From contig NZ_JAAGSC010000034.1 in the NCBI RefSeq assembly GCF_010499265.1, positions 40,977 through 104,976 of the forward strand: a stretch of 64,000 nucleotides of DNA, in the 5' to 3' direction. The first letter of the stretch is position 1. The number at the start of each line of letters is the position of its first letter. The translations under genes were made by a program, and so were the position numbers. Below the pieces are notes generated by a model. The model was not told the origin of the DNA. It made no database searches and was given only the letters and a program-made list of their open reading frames with translations. Origin of the DNA: Wenzhouxiangella limi (GTDB lineage: Bacteria > Pseudomonadota > Gammaproteobacteria > Xanthomonadales > Wenzhouxiangellaceae). Of the stretch, positions 44,963-53,608 are shown one piece after another.

Positions 44963-45892
44963 GTGATTTCAGAAACCCGCAAGCAGGCCATACGGGATCA
45001 GCTCCAGGCGCTGGGGCTGGCGCTGGGCGTGCATTTGCTCATGCTGGCGGTGCTGGTTCTCGGCAGCTGGAACTGGCAGCCATTCGAGCGCGAACTGCCG
45101 CCGGTACAGGTCACGCTGGTCGATCAGGGGCCGGTGGCCGAGCAGCGCCAGGCCGAGGATGCCGAGCGCGAGGCGCGCGAGCAGCGCCAGGAACAGCAGC
45201 GACAAGAACGGCAGCGTCAGGAAGAGGCTGAGCGTCAGCGCCAGCAAGAGGAGCAGGAGCGCCAGGAGCAGGAGCGTCGCCAGGCCGAGGAAGAGGCCCG
45301 GCGCCAGCAGGAAATCGAGCGCCGCGAGCGCGAGCTGGAGGCCGAGCGCCAGGCCGAGGCCCGGGCCCGACGCGAAGAGCAGCGCCGCCTGGCCGAGGAG
45401 GAGCGCCAGCGCGAGGAACAGGAGCGCCTGGCCGAACTGGCCGAACTGCGCGCCCAGCGCGAGGCCGCTGAACGTCAGCGCGAGGAGCAGGAGCGCCGCC
45501 TGGCCGAAATCGCCGAACGGCGCGAGGCGCAGGAAGCCGAGCAGCGCGCGCAGGAGGAGGCCGAACGGCTGCGCCTGCAGGACGAGCAGGCCCAGGCCGA
45601 TGCCCGGCGCGCGACGCTTCGCGAGGAGTACATCATCACCATCCGTACCCTGGTTACGCGCAACTGGAACCGGCCGCCCACGACCCGACCCGGCGTGGAG
45701 TGCACGGTGCGCGTATTCCAGATTCCGGGCGGGGAAATCATCGCCGCCGAAATCGTCCAACCCTGCAACGCCGACCAGGCCACCCGTCGTTCCATCGTGG
45801 CGGCCGTTAACCGGGTCGGTGAGCTACCCTATCGAGGTTATGAGAGTGTCTTTAACAGAGAAATCGAGTTTGTATTCCGTTTCGATGGCTAG
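44963..45892 (+). CDS. tolA: Tol-Pal bridging protein TolA
   Basis: The product is 309 residues from GTG 44963; ATG 44927 is in frame but adds an unusual basic segment. A short N-terminus and one membrane helix (LGLALGVHLLMLAVLVLGSW, about 16-35) are followed by a long helix (about 55-225) made almost only of Glu, Arg, Gln and Ala, then the globular C-terminal domain (YIITIRTLVTRNWNRPP ... ECTVRVFQIPGG ... NREIEFVFRF) that binds TolB and Pal. Domain II is Arg/Gln-rich where E. coli uses Lys/Ala. It overlaps tolB by 8 bp. Confidence 0.93.
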   Translation: MISETRKQAIRDQLQALGLALGVHLLMLAVLVLGSWNWQPFERELPPVQVTLVDQGPVAEQRQAEDAEREAREQRQEQQRQERQRQEEAERQRQQEEQERQEQERRQAEEEARRQQEIERRERELEAERQAEARARREEQRRLAEEERQREEQERLAELAELRAQREAAERQREEQERRLAEIAERREAQEAEQRAQEEAERLRLQDEQAQADARRATLREEYIITIRTLVTRNWNRPPTTRPGVECTVRVFQIPGGEIIAAEIVQPCNADQATRRSIVAAVNRVGELPYRGYESVFNREIEFVFRFDG

Positions 45893-47192
45893 CGGTCTGC
45901 GCGCGGTCGTGTTGTTCGGGCTTTTGCTGCTGCCGCTGCTGGCCCAGGCCCAGCTGCGCATCGAGATCGTCGACGGCGTCGAAGGCGCCATGCCGATCGC
46001 CGTGGTGCCGTTTGCCTGGGAATCGGAGATGCCCGAGCCGGCCAGCCCGGTACACGAAATCATCAGCGCCAACCTGGCCCGTTCCGGGCTGTTCGAGCCG
46101 ATGGCCGAAGACAGCATGATTGAGCGTCCCACCCGGCCGCCGGAAGTGCGCTTCGGCAGCTGGCGCCTGCTGCGCGTGGATCACATCGTGATCGGTCGGG
46201 TGATCGATGCGCCCGACGGCATCGGCCAGGAGATCGAGTACCACCTGCTCGACGTTCACAGCGGCCGCATCCTGCTGTCGCAGGCCCTGCCGGTCGCACC
46301 GGGGGATCTGCGCTTCGGCGCCCATCGCGTCACCGACGCGGTCTACGAGGAGTTGATCGGCATTCCCGGGGCGTTTGCCACCCGGATTGCCTACGTGGTG
46401 GTCACCGACATCGGCGGTCCGGACGAGCTGTTCGAGCTGGTGGTGGCCGACGCCGACGGCTTCAACCCGCAGACGGTGGTGCGCAATACCCAGCCGCTGC
46501 TGTCGCCGGCCTGGGGACCGGAGGGCCGCAGGCTGGCCTACGTGTCGTTTGCGACCGGACGGTCCAACGTCATCGTCCAGGATCTGTTTACCGGCCAGAC
46601 CGAGGTGGTCAGCTCAAGCCCCGGCATCAACGGGGCGCCGGCTTTTTCGCCGGATGGTCAGCGGCTGGCGGTGAGTCTGTCGCGCGGCGGCAGTCCGGAT
46701 GTCTGGGTAATCGATCTGGACAGCGGCAGCCAAGAGCAGTTGACCCAGCACTGGTCGATCAGCACCGAGCCGGCCTGGTCGCCGGACGGAGAGCGAATCT
46801 ACTTCACCTCTGACCGGGCGGGTCGGCCGCAGATTTACGTCATGGACGCCGACGGGGACAACGTCGAGCGGGTGACCTGGGAGGGCAACTACAACGCCCG
46901 GGTCTCGATCGGGCTCGAGGAGCGCTTCCTGGCGACGGTTTACAGCGAAGGCGACAACGATTTCCGGATCGCAATCCATGATCGCGAAACCGAGCGTTTG
47001 CGTGTATTATCAGACGGCCGGCTGGACGAGTCTCCGAGCTTTGCCCCGAACGGCAGTATGCTGTTGTACGGGTCGCGCGAAAATGGCCGCGGCGTGCTGG
47101 CGGCGGTATCCGCCGATGGCCGCATTCGCCAGAGACTGGTGGATAGTGAAGGCGACGTCCGCGAGCCGGCCTGGTCACCGATATTACGTTAA
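45885..47192 (+). CDS. tolB: Periplasmic Tol-Pal protein TolB
   Basis: The product is 435 residues from ATG 45885, which gives a good signal peptide (MASGLRAVVLFGLLLLPLLAQAQ); ATG 45840 is in frame but adds a polar leader. An N-terminal alpha/beta domain is followed by a six-bladed beta propeller with the repeated blade motif PAFSPDGQRLAVSLSRGGSPDVWVID-like (e.g. PAWSPDGERIYFTSDRAG). TolB binds Pal and is released by TolA. The long frame upstream of the start is out-of-frame tolA. Confidence 0.95.
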   Translation: MASGLRAVVLFGLLLLPLLAQAQLRIEIVDGVEGAMPIAVVPFAWESEMPEPASPVHEIISANLARSGLFEPMAEDSMIERPTRPPEVRFGSWRLLRVDHIVIGRVIDAPDGIGQEIEYHLLDVHSGRILLSQALPVAPGDLRFGAHRVTDAVYEELIGIPGAFATRIAYVVVTDIGGPDELFELVVADADGFNPQTVVRNTQPLLSPAWGPEGRRLAYVSFATGRSNVIVQDLFTGQTEVVSSSPGINGAPAFSPDGQRLAVSLSRGGSPDVWVIDLDSGSQEQLTQHWSISTEPAWSPDGERIYFTSDRAGRPQIYVMDADGDNVERVTWEGNYNARVSIGLEERFLATVYSEGDNDFRIAIHDRETERLRVLSDGRLDESPSFAPNGSMLLYGSRENGRGVLAAVSADGRIRQRLVDSEGDVREPAWSPILR

Positions 47193-47236
47193 TTTTGAAG
47201 CGCCAACATCTCATTTGACAGGATCCGGGAGGTTTC

Positions 47237-47764
47237 ATGAAGACTGCAATTCGTTTCGTCGCCCTCGTGATGCTGGCTGCCTTTCTGGCGGCCTGCGCAC
47301 GAGATGTCCGGGAAGAACCGACGGCACCGGAACCTCCGCCGCCGCCACCGCCGGTGGAAGAAGAGGTCGATCGCGTCGACCCGCGTGACTTCACCGATGC
47401 CCGCAACCTGGACAACCCGGACAGCCTGCTGAGCCAGCGCACGATCTACTTCGAGTTCGACCGGTCGGACGTCCGCGCCCAGTTCCGTCCCATCATCGAC
47501 GCCCACGCTGCCTACATCCAGGGCAACTCGACGGCCCGCGTCATTCTCGAGGGGCACGCTGACGAGCGTGGATCGCGGGAATACAACCTCGGTCTCGGCG
47601 AGCGCCGGGGCAACGCGGTGGAGGATCTGCTCCGGGCTGCCGGGGTTGCCGGTCGCCAGATCGAAGTGGTCAGCTACGGCGAGGAGCGCCCGGTGTGTCG
47701 CGACAGCAGTGAAGATTGCTGGCAGCGCAACCGGCGTGTGGAGATCGTCTACACCGCTCGCTGA
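47237..47764 (+). CDS. pal: Peptidoglycan-associated lipoprotein Pal
   Basis: The 175-residue lipoprotein has a signal ending FLAAC (Cys20), a proline/glutamate-rich tether (EPPPPPPPVEEE-like) and an OmpA-like domain: IYFEFDRSDVRAQF, VILEGHADERGSREYNLGLGERRGNAV and NRRVEIVY. It anchors the outer membrane to peptidoglycan and cycles with TolB. It begins 44 bp after tolB. Confidence 0.96.
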   Translation: MKTAIRFVALVMLAAFLAACARDVREEPTAPEPPPPPPPVEEEVDRVDPRDFTDARNLDNPDSLLSQRTIYFEFDRSDVRAQFRPIIDAHAAYIQGNSTARVILEGHADERGSREYNLGLGERRGNAVEDLLRAAGVAGRQIEVVSYGEERPVCRDSSEDCWQRNRRVEIVYTAR

Positions 47765-48606
47765 TGGTCAGGCAAACCACACGATTTTGTAGCGTGGTGA
47801 TGGCGGCGGCATTGAGTGCCGCCGTCGTGCTTCCGACCCGGGCCCAGGACGGCAGCGATACCGTTTACCAGATGCAGGCCCTGCTGGAAGAGGTGCGCGA
47901 ATTGCGTGGCCTGGTCGAGGCGCAGCAGCGCGAGCTGGAAAACCTGCGTCGGCGCCAGCGCGATCAATATCTCGACCTCGATCAGCGTCTGCAGGCGCTG
48001 GGTCAGGACGGGGTCACGGCGATCTCTCCGCTGGCCGAACCGGTTGAAGACGAGGCGTCCGCTGATCCCGAGGCAGATGACGCCGGTTCAACGGCGCCGG
48101 AAGCCCCGGTGATTGCAGACGTACCCGACGTGCGCGCGCCCATCGACGCCGGCATGGAAGTCGCACCGCTGGCGGGCGGAACGGCGGATGCTGCGCGTGA
48201 CCTGGGAACGCCGACCGAGGAGGAGCAGGCCGCCTACGATCGGGCATTCCGGGCCCTGCGAGAGCAGCGTTATGCAGATGCGGCCGAGGGATTTTCCACC
48301 TTTCTCGATCGCTTTCCGGAATCGAGCTACGCGCCGAACGCGCTGTACTGGCTGGCCGAAACCTACTACGTTACGCGTGACTTCGAAACCGCGCTGCGCT
48401 TTTTCGATCAGTTGCGGGAGCGCTATCCCGGCAGCAGCAAGGAGGGTGATGCGCTGCTGAAAGTCGGCTTCAGTCATTTCGAGCTGCGCCAGTGGACCGA
48501 GGCACGCGCCGCGCTGGAGCAGGTGCGCAGCGAGCACTCGGGCACGACCCTGGCGCGACTGGCCGAAAGCCGCTTGCGGGACATGCGCCTGGCTGGCCAT
48601 TTCTGA
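47764..48606 (+). CDS. cpoB: Cell division coordinator CpoB (YbgF)
   Basis: The product is 280 residues from ATG 47764, overlapping the pal stop by one base. It has an exported N-terminus (hydrophobic stretch about 11-27), a coiled coil (about 35-75, QALLEEVRELRGLVEAQQRELENLRRR-like) for trimerisation, an acidic Ala/Pro-rich linker, and three TPR-like repeats (about 155-275). CpoB coordinates Tol-Pal with the PBP1B peptidoglycan synthase at the septum. It closes the tol-pal operon. Confidence 0.93.
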   Translation: MVRQTTRFCSVVMAAALSAAVVLPTRAQDGSDTVYQMQALLEEVRELRGLVEAQQRELENLRRRQRDQYLDLDQRLQALGQDGVTAISPLAEPVEDEASADPEADDAGSTAPEAPVIADVPDVRAPIDAGMEVAPLAGGTADAARDLGTPTEEEQAAYDRAFRALREQRYADAAEGFSTFLDRFPESSYAPNALYWLAETYYVTRDFETALRFFDQLRERYPGSSKEGDALLKVGFSHFELRQWTEARAALEQVRSEHSGTTLARLAESRLRDMRLAGHF

Positions 48607-48612
48607 GCCAGC

Positions 48613-49419
48613 ATGGATCTGAAGAAGACCCTGCAGCAGGTTCGTGATGCGGTGGCCGAGGCCGGTGCCGCGATCCTGGAGATCTATGCCGATCCGGAGC
48701 GATTCGAGACCGAGCACAAGACCGACGACAGCCCCCTGACGGCGGCCGACCTGGCGGCCAATCGGCTGCTGGTGGCCCGTTTGCAGGAGATGACGCCCGA
48801 CATTCCCATTCTGTCCGAGGAGTCGAAGCAGGCCCCCTGGCACGAGCGCCGGCACTGGACCGAGTGCTGGGTGGTCGATCCGCTTGACGGCACCCGGGAA
48901 TTTCTCAAGCGCAACGACGAGTTCACCGTCAACGTGGCCCTGGTCCGCGATCATCGCCCCGTTCTGGGGGTGGTCTATGCACCGGCGCTGCAGAAGTGGT
49001 ATTTCGCCGCCCGCCATGAGGGCGCCTGGCGCCAGGTGGGCAGCGGGGTGCTTGACCGCATTCAGGTCGCCGACCCCAAGGCCGATCGGCCCTGGCAGGT
49101 GGTCGGTAGCCGGTCGCACAACACGCCCCAGGTCGACGCTTTCGTCGAGGCGCTGGGCCGGGCCGAATTGGTCGTCATGGGCTCGTCGCTCAAGCTGTGC
49201 CTGGTCGCCGACGGCACCGCCGACGTCTACCCGCGCTTAGGCCCCACCAGCGAATGGGATACGTGCGCGGCTCAGGCGGTGGTCGAGGCCGCCGGCGGGC
49301 AGGTGCTCAATGTCGAGACCGGCGAGCCACTGACCTATAACGCCCGCGAGTCCCTGCTCAACCCCCATTTCATTGCCTGCGCCCGTTCCCGGCCGGACTG
49401 GTTCAAGCGCTCTACCTGA
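48613..49419 (+). CDS. cysQ: 3'(2'),5'-bisphosphate nucleotidase CysQ
   Basis: The 268-residue protein has the IMPase-family metal-binding residues Glu70 (SEES), Asp89 and Asp92 in DPLDGTREF, and the C-terminal SEWDTCAAQAVVEAAGG motif. It hydrolyses PAP, the by-product of sulfate activation, to AMP. It starts 7 bp after cpoB and probably reads through from the tol-pal transcript. Confidence 0.92.
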   Translation: MDLKKTLQQVRDAVAEAGAAILEIYADPERFETEHKTDDSPLTAADLAANRLLVARLQEMTPDIPILSEESKQAPWHERRHWTECWVVDPLDGTREFLKRNDEFTVNVALVRDHRPVLGVVYAPALQKWYFAARHEGAWRQVGSGVLDRIQVADPKADRPWQVVGSRSHNTPQVDAFVEALGRAELVVMGSSLKLCLVADGTADVYPRLGPTSEWDTCAAQAVVEAAGGQVLNVETGEPLTYNARESLLNPHFIACARSRPDWFKRST

Positions 49420-49457
49420 CCGGCCCGGCCGCTTCTCCGGAATCCTGTTGTTTAACG

Positions 49458-52208
49458 TCAATCGCTGGCGTCTTCAGTGAAATCGCCGGCGACGGCCGTG
49501 GTGATGCGCTCGGGATCGAAGTGGCGGCGGACGGCGGCATTGACCTCGTCGGCGCTGAGCTGCTCAAGGGCCTGCTCGAAGCGCGCCTGATGGAACATGT
49601 CGCGATCCAGGTACAGGTTGGAGTTGAGCATGCCGGCCAGGCTGGCGTCGTTGCTGCGCTGCAGCTCGCGCTGCTGCAGGTAGCCGCGGCGGCCGGTTTC
49701 GACTTCGTCTGACTCGAAGCCGTCGCTCACGACCCGGTCGAGTTCTTCGAACATCACCTCGACCAGCCGCTCGCGATTCTCGGGCGCGAACATCGCATAG
49801 GACTGAAAGCTCGCGATTTCGTCCAGGCTGGAAGCGCCGAATCCGGCGCCGACGCCGTAGCTCAGGCCCTCCTGGTCGCGGATGCGGGTGGCCAGGCGCG
49901 AACTCAGGAAACCGCCGCCGATCAAATGGCCGGCCAGGCTGAGGGCCGGATAGTCCGGATGTTCATCGTCCAGCGGGAAAGTTGTTCGTCCGACCAGAAC
50001 CGCGTTGGCCTTGTCGTCGAGCTGGGCGCTCAGCGCCATCGGCACAATCGGTTCGTGCTCGCGATCGATGCGCTCAAACGGGGTCTGGGCGGTCCAGCCG
50101 CCGAAGCGCGATTCCAGCGCCGCGCGCAGTTCCTCGGGATCGAAGTCACCGACAAAACTGATGGTCGTGCCCGGCCCGAAGCCATAGTGCGAGCGATGGA
50201 AATCAACCAGCTGATCGCGCTCGACGCCCTCGATGCGCGCGGCCTGTTCGTCCCAGTCGGCCACGTAGTCCGGATGCGCCGGGTCGACGGTATTGAAATG
50301 CCGGCCGAGTAGGCGTCCGGCGACCGCGCCGGGATCGTCGCGCTGCTGGTCCAGGCCGTTGAGCTGCTGGCGCTTGAGTTCAGCGAGTTCGTCTTCGGGG
50401 AAGACCGGACGCATCAGCATTTCCTCGGCCACCTCGAGCAGCGGCAACAGCTGTTCGCGCTGGGTTTCGAGGCTGGCGCCGACCGTGGCGCCGCCGCCGA
50501 CGCTGAGCGAAGACTGCAGCTCGTCGATTGAATCGCGAATCTCCTGGCGGCTGAGGTTCTCGGTGCCGCGGCCGAGCATGCTGCCGGTCATCGACGGAAC
50601 CTGGCCCTGGCCGCGCAGGCTTTCGAGATTGCCCGTGCGCATGGTGATGCGTCCAAACACCCGCTGGCCGCGGGTTTGTTTGGGCAGCAGCGCGACTTGT
50701 GCGCCATTGGCCAGCTCGAAGCGGATCAGCCGCTGTTCGATGTTTTCCGGGCTGGGGACGAAGGCCTCACCGGCGACCCGGTCTTCGCGGCCGGTGTAGT
50801 CGGCCAGCAGCGGCTGGAGATCGGGGGCCTCGGGAATGTCGGCGCGGGCCGGGCGATTTTCGGGGTAGAAGCGACCGACGGTGCGGTTGTTGGACCGGAG
50901 GTAACGGTCGGCGACGCGGACCACGTCATCGACCGTGACCTGTTCGAGCCGGTCACGGTGCAGAAACATCAGGCGCCAGTCGCCGGCTGCGGCCCACTCG
51001 CTTAGCTGAATGCCGACCCGGCCGCTGTCGTTTAAGGTCATTTCCATGTTGCGGGTCAGGGCGTTGATCGCGCGCCGGACCTCTTCTTCGGTCGGCGGCT
51101 CCTCAGCCAGGCCGTCCAGGGTATCGAGCATGGCCGTTTCGACCTCGTCGAGGTCCTGGCCGTCGCGGGTCTGGGCAAACAGCAGCAGCAGCGAAGGTTC
51201 GCGCAGGCGCAGGCTGAAGGCGGCCACCCGCGTGGCCAGCTCGCTGTCGACCAGCTGGTCGTACAGGCGCCCGGAGGGCATGTCGCCGAGCAGGTGCGCC
51301 AACACCTCAACGGCGGCGAAATCTTCGTGGGCGGCGGCAGGGATGTGGAAAGCGCTCATCAGCGCGCGCACCGTGCCCGAGCGGCGCACGGTGATCGAAC
51401 GCTCACCGTCCTGGACCGGGTCGCGGGTGTAGGTCGGCCACAGCAGCATGTCGCCGCTGCGCTCGGGCGCTTCAATGGCGCCGAAGTATTCCTCGACCAG
51501 TGCGAGCGAGCGCTCCGGGTCGATGTTGCCGGACAGAATGAGAACCGCGTTGTCTGGCTGGTAGTAGCGGCGGTAGAACGAATGCAGGCGCTCGATCGGC
51601 ACGCTTTCGATGTCGGAGCGCGCGCCGATGGTGGAGCGGCCGTAGCCGTGCCAGAGATAGGCGGTGGCCATCACCCGCTGCATCAGCACCCCGATCGGAT
51701 TGGTCTCGCCCATTTCGAACTCGTTGCGCACCACCGTCATTTCCGAGGCCAGGTCGTCGCCATCGACGACGGAGTTGACCATGCGGTCGGCTTCCATGCG
51801 GATCGCCCACTCCAGGTTCTCTTCGCCGGCCGGCAGGGTCTGGAAGTAGTTGGTGCGCTCATACCAGGTGGTGCCGTTGGCCGAACCACCACGCTCGGAA
51901 ATCTCGGCCTTGATGTCCTGGTGATCGGGCGTGCCGTAGAACAGCATGTGCTCGAGCAGATGGGCCATGCCGGTCTCACCGTAGCTTTCGTGCTTGGAGC
52001 CGACGAAGTAGGTGATGTTGATGGTTGCGGTCGGCCGGCTGGGGTCGGGCATCAGCAGCACCCGCAGGCCGTTGTCGAGGCGGTATTCGCTGATGCCTTC
52101 GACGGTGGTGATGTGGCGGATACGATCGGTTTGCGCGGCAGCCAGGGTGCTCGCGCCCAAGGTCAGCGCGATCGCGACCAGGACATAGTGGATCAGGGCT
52201 CGCGGCAT
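49458..52208 (-). CDS. M16-family (pitrilysin/insulinase-like) zinc metallopeptidase, exported
   Basis: The 916-residue precursor has a signal peptide (about 1-26, TLAAAQ). The inverted zinc motif HLLEH is at 83-87, with the distal Glu of M16 (ENLEWAIRMEADRM region) about 75 residues on. Two M16 halves follow: active N-half to about 470 and an inactive C-half with PMALSAQLDDKANAVLVGRTTF and GLSYGVGAGF. It probably degrades peptides in the periplasm. It faces cysQ tail to tail and leads a minus-strand group. Confidence 0.93.
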   Translation of the reverse strand: MPRALIHYVLVAIALTLGASTLAAAQTDRIRHITTVEGISEYRLDNGLRVLLMPDPSRPTATINITYFVGSKHESYGETGMAHLLEHMLFYGTPDHQDIKAEISERGGSANGTTWYERTNYFQTLPAGEENLEWAIRMEADRMVNSVVDGDDLASEMTVVRNEFEMGETNPIGVLMQRVMATAYLWHGYGRSTIGARSDIESVPIERLHSFYRRYYQPDNAVLILSGNIDPERSLALVEEYFGAIEAPERSGDMLLWPTYTRDPVQDGERSITVRRSGTVRALMSAFHIPAAAHEDFAAVEVLAHLLGDMPSGRLYDQLVDSELATRVAAFSLRLREPSLLLLFAQTRDGQDLDEVETAMLDTLDGLAEEPPTEEEVRRAINALTRNMEMTLNDSGRVGIQLSEWAAAGDWRLMFLHRDRLEQVTVDDVVRVADRYLRSNNRTVGRFYPENRPARADIPEAPDLQPLLADYTGREDRVAGEAFVPSPENIEQRLIRFELANGAQVALLPKQTRGQRVFGRITMRTGNLESLRGQGQVPSMTGSMLGRGTENLSRQEIRDSIDELQSSLSVGGGATVGASLETQREQLLPLLEVAEEMLMRPVFPEDELAELKRQQLNGLDQQRDDPGAVAGRLLGRHFNTVDPAHPDYVADWDEQAARIEGVERDQLVDFHRSHYGFGPGTTISFVGDFDPEELRAALESRFGGWTAQTPFERIDREHEPIVPMALSAQLDDKANAVLVGRTTFPLDDEHPDYPALSLAGHLIGGGFLSSRLATRIRDQEGLSYGVGAGFGASSLDEIASFQSYAMFAPENRERLVEVMFEELDRVVSDGFESDEVETGRRGYLQQRELQRSNDASLAGMLNSNLYLDRDMFHQARFEQALEQLSADEVNAAVRRHFDPERITTAVAGDFTEDASD

Positions 52209-52319
52209 GAGTCTCTGGTTCCTGTTGGGGTGTTGATGGACTGGAGGATCGGACCGGCCTTGAGCCGATCGGTTGCACGCATCATGCCCCGCGGACGGGC
52301 CGATGGCATGAGTCAGAAG

Positions 52320-52958
52320 TCATGGTGCGCCGCCGGCCTCGTTTCCCCACAGTTCTTCGAGCCGCTGATCGCGCCCGCAGCGCCAGCGATAGAACCGGTA
52401 GCGCGTCGGATTGTTGAGGTAGTAATCCTGGTGATAATCCTCGGCCGGATAAAAGGCATCGAAGTCCAGGATGCGAGTGTCGATCGGCCCGTCTTCCAGG
52501 CCCAGCGCGCTGACTTGTTCGAGCGACGCTTCGGCCATTTCGCGCTGTTTTTCATCGTCGACGAAGATGGCCGATCGGTACATGGGCCCGCGGTCGCAGA
52601 ATTGACCGTCGGCCTGGAACGGATCGATATTGCGCCAGAACACGTCGAGCAATTGGTCGTAGCCGACCACGGCCGGGTCATAGACCACCTGAACGACTTC
52701 CAGGTGGCCCGTGCCGCCGCGCACGACGGCGTCGTAGCTCGGGTTGGCCACGTCCCCGCCGCTGAACCCGGAAATCGTTTCGATCACGCCGTCGAGCTTG
52801 TCGTATGGGGGCTCCATGCACCAGAAGCAGCCGCCGGCAAAGGTCGCGCGGGCCAGCTCACCCGGCTCTTCGGCCATGGCCGACAGGCTTGGCACCAGGA
52901 AGGCCACAGCAATCAGCGCACGATTCAGCCAGCCGAAAGTCTTTTGATCAGTTTTCAT
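52320..52958 (-). CDS. msrA: Exported peptide methionine sulfoxide reductase MsrA
   Basis: The product is 212 residues from ATG 52958, with a signal peptide ending about residue 29 (LSAMAEE). The catalytic motif GCFWC is at 43-47 (nucleophile Cys44), followed by GTGHLEVVQVVYDP, NIDPFQADGQFCDRG and HQDYYLNNPTRY, all standard for MsrA. It repairs S-methionine sulfoxide. The signal peptide places it in the periplasm rather than the cytosol, where most MsrA acts. It sits 28 bp downstream of msrB. Confidence 0.93.
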   Translation of the reverse strand: MKTDQKTFGWLNRALIAVAFLVPSLSAMAEEPGELARATFAGGCFWCMEPPYDKLDGVIETISGFSGGDVANPSYDAVVRGGTGHLEVVQVVYDPAVVGYDQLLDVFWRNIDPFQADGQFCDRGPMYRSAIFVDDEKQREMAEASLEQVSALGLEDGPIDTRILDFDAFYPAEDYHQDYYLNNPTRYRFYRWRCGRDQRLEELWGNEAGGAP

Positions 52959-52986
52959 CGCCGGTTTCCAAGCTTCCCAGCCATCG

Positions 52987-53541
52987 TCAAGCGCGTGTCC
53001 GCAGCGCCGGCGGTTCTTCGCCCGCCGGCACAAACCGCAGGGCCACGCCGTTGTTGCACCAGCGCTCGCCGGTTGGCTCCGGGCCGTCTTCAAAGATGTG
53101 GCCCTGGTGCCCGCCGCAGCGCGCGCAGTGATACTCGGTGCGCGGAAGGATCAGTTTGAAGTCGCGCTTGGTGCCGACGTGATCCGCGTCGATCGGCCGC
53201 CAGAAACTCGGCCAGCCGGTACCCGAATCGAACTTGTGCTCGCTCGAAAACAGCGCCAGGTTGCAGCCGGCGCAGATGTAAGTCCCGTCGCCGTATTCGG
53301 CATCCAGCGGACTGGAAAACGCCGGCTCCGTGCCTTCGCCGCGCAGGACGCGAAATTCCTCGCTGGTGAGGATTTCGCGCCACTGGTCTTCCGAAAGCTC
53401 CAGGGTCTGGAACGGCCGATTCGCGTCTGCGGTCGCGGAGGCCGGCTGCCCACCACATCCGCTCAGCCAGAAGGCCGGCGCCGCAAGACCGACGGCAGTC
53501 AGCAGCTGCCGGCGTTTGAGAAATTGAATGTTTGTTTTCAT
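52987..53541 (-). CDS. msrB: Exported peptide methionine sulfoxide reductase MsrB, putative lipoprotein
   Basis: The 184-residue protein has an N-terminus LKRRQLLTAVGLAAPAFWLSGC with a Tat-like RR pair and a lipobox (Cys29). The MsrB domain follows: zinc cysteines in CAGCNLALF and HCARCGGHQGHIFEDGPEPTGERWCNNG-like, with catalytic Cys in RWCNNGVALRF (usual form RYCINS). It reduces R-methionine sulfoxide, complementing MsrA. Both are exported, so the pair repairs envelope proteins. Confidence 0.92.
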   Translation of the reverse strand: MKTNIQFLKRRQLLTAVGLAAPAFWLSGCGGQPASATADANRPFQTLELSEDQWREILTSEEFRVLRGEGTEPAFSSPLDAEYGDGTYICAGCNLALFSSEHKFDSGTGWPSFWRPIDADHVGTKRDFKLILPRTEYHCARCGGHQGHIFEDGPEPTGERWCNNGVALRFVPAGEEPPALRTRA

Positions 53542-53608
53542 ACCATTAATAGACCAGATATCCCGGCACGGTTCCGTGAATCTGGCCTCCTCGTCCCCGA
53601 GCCCCAGC

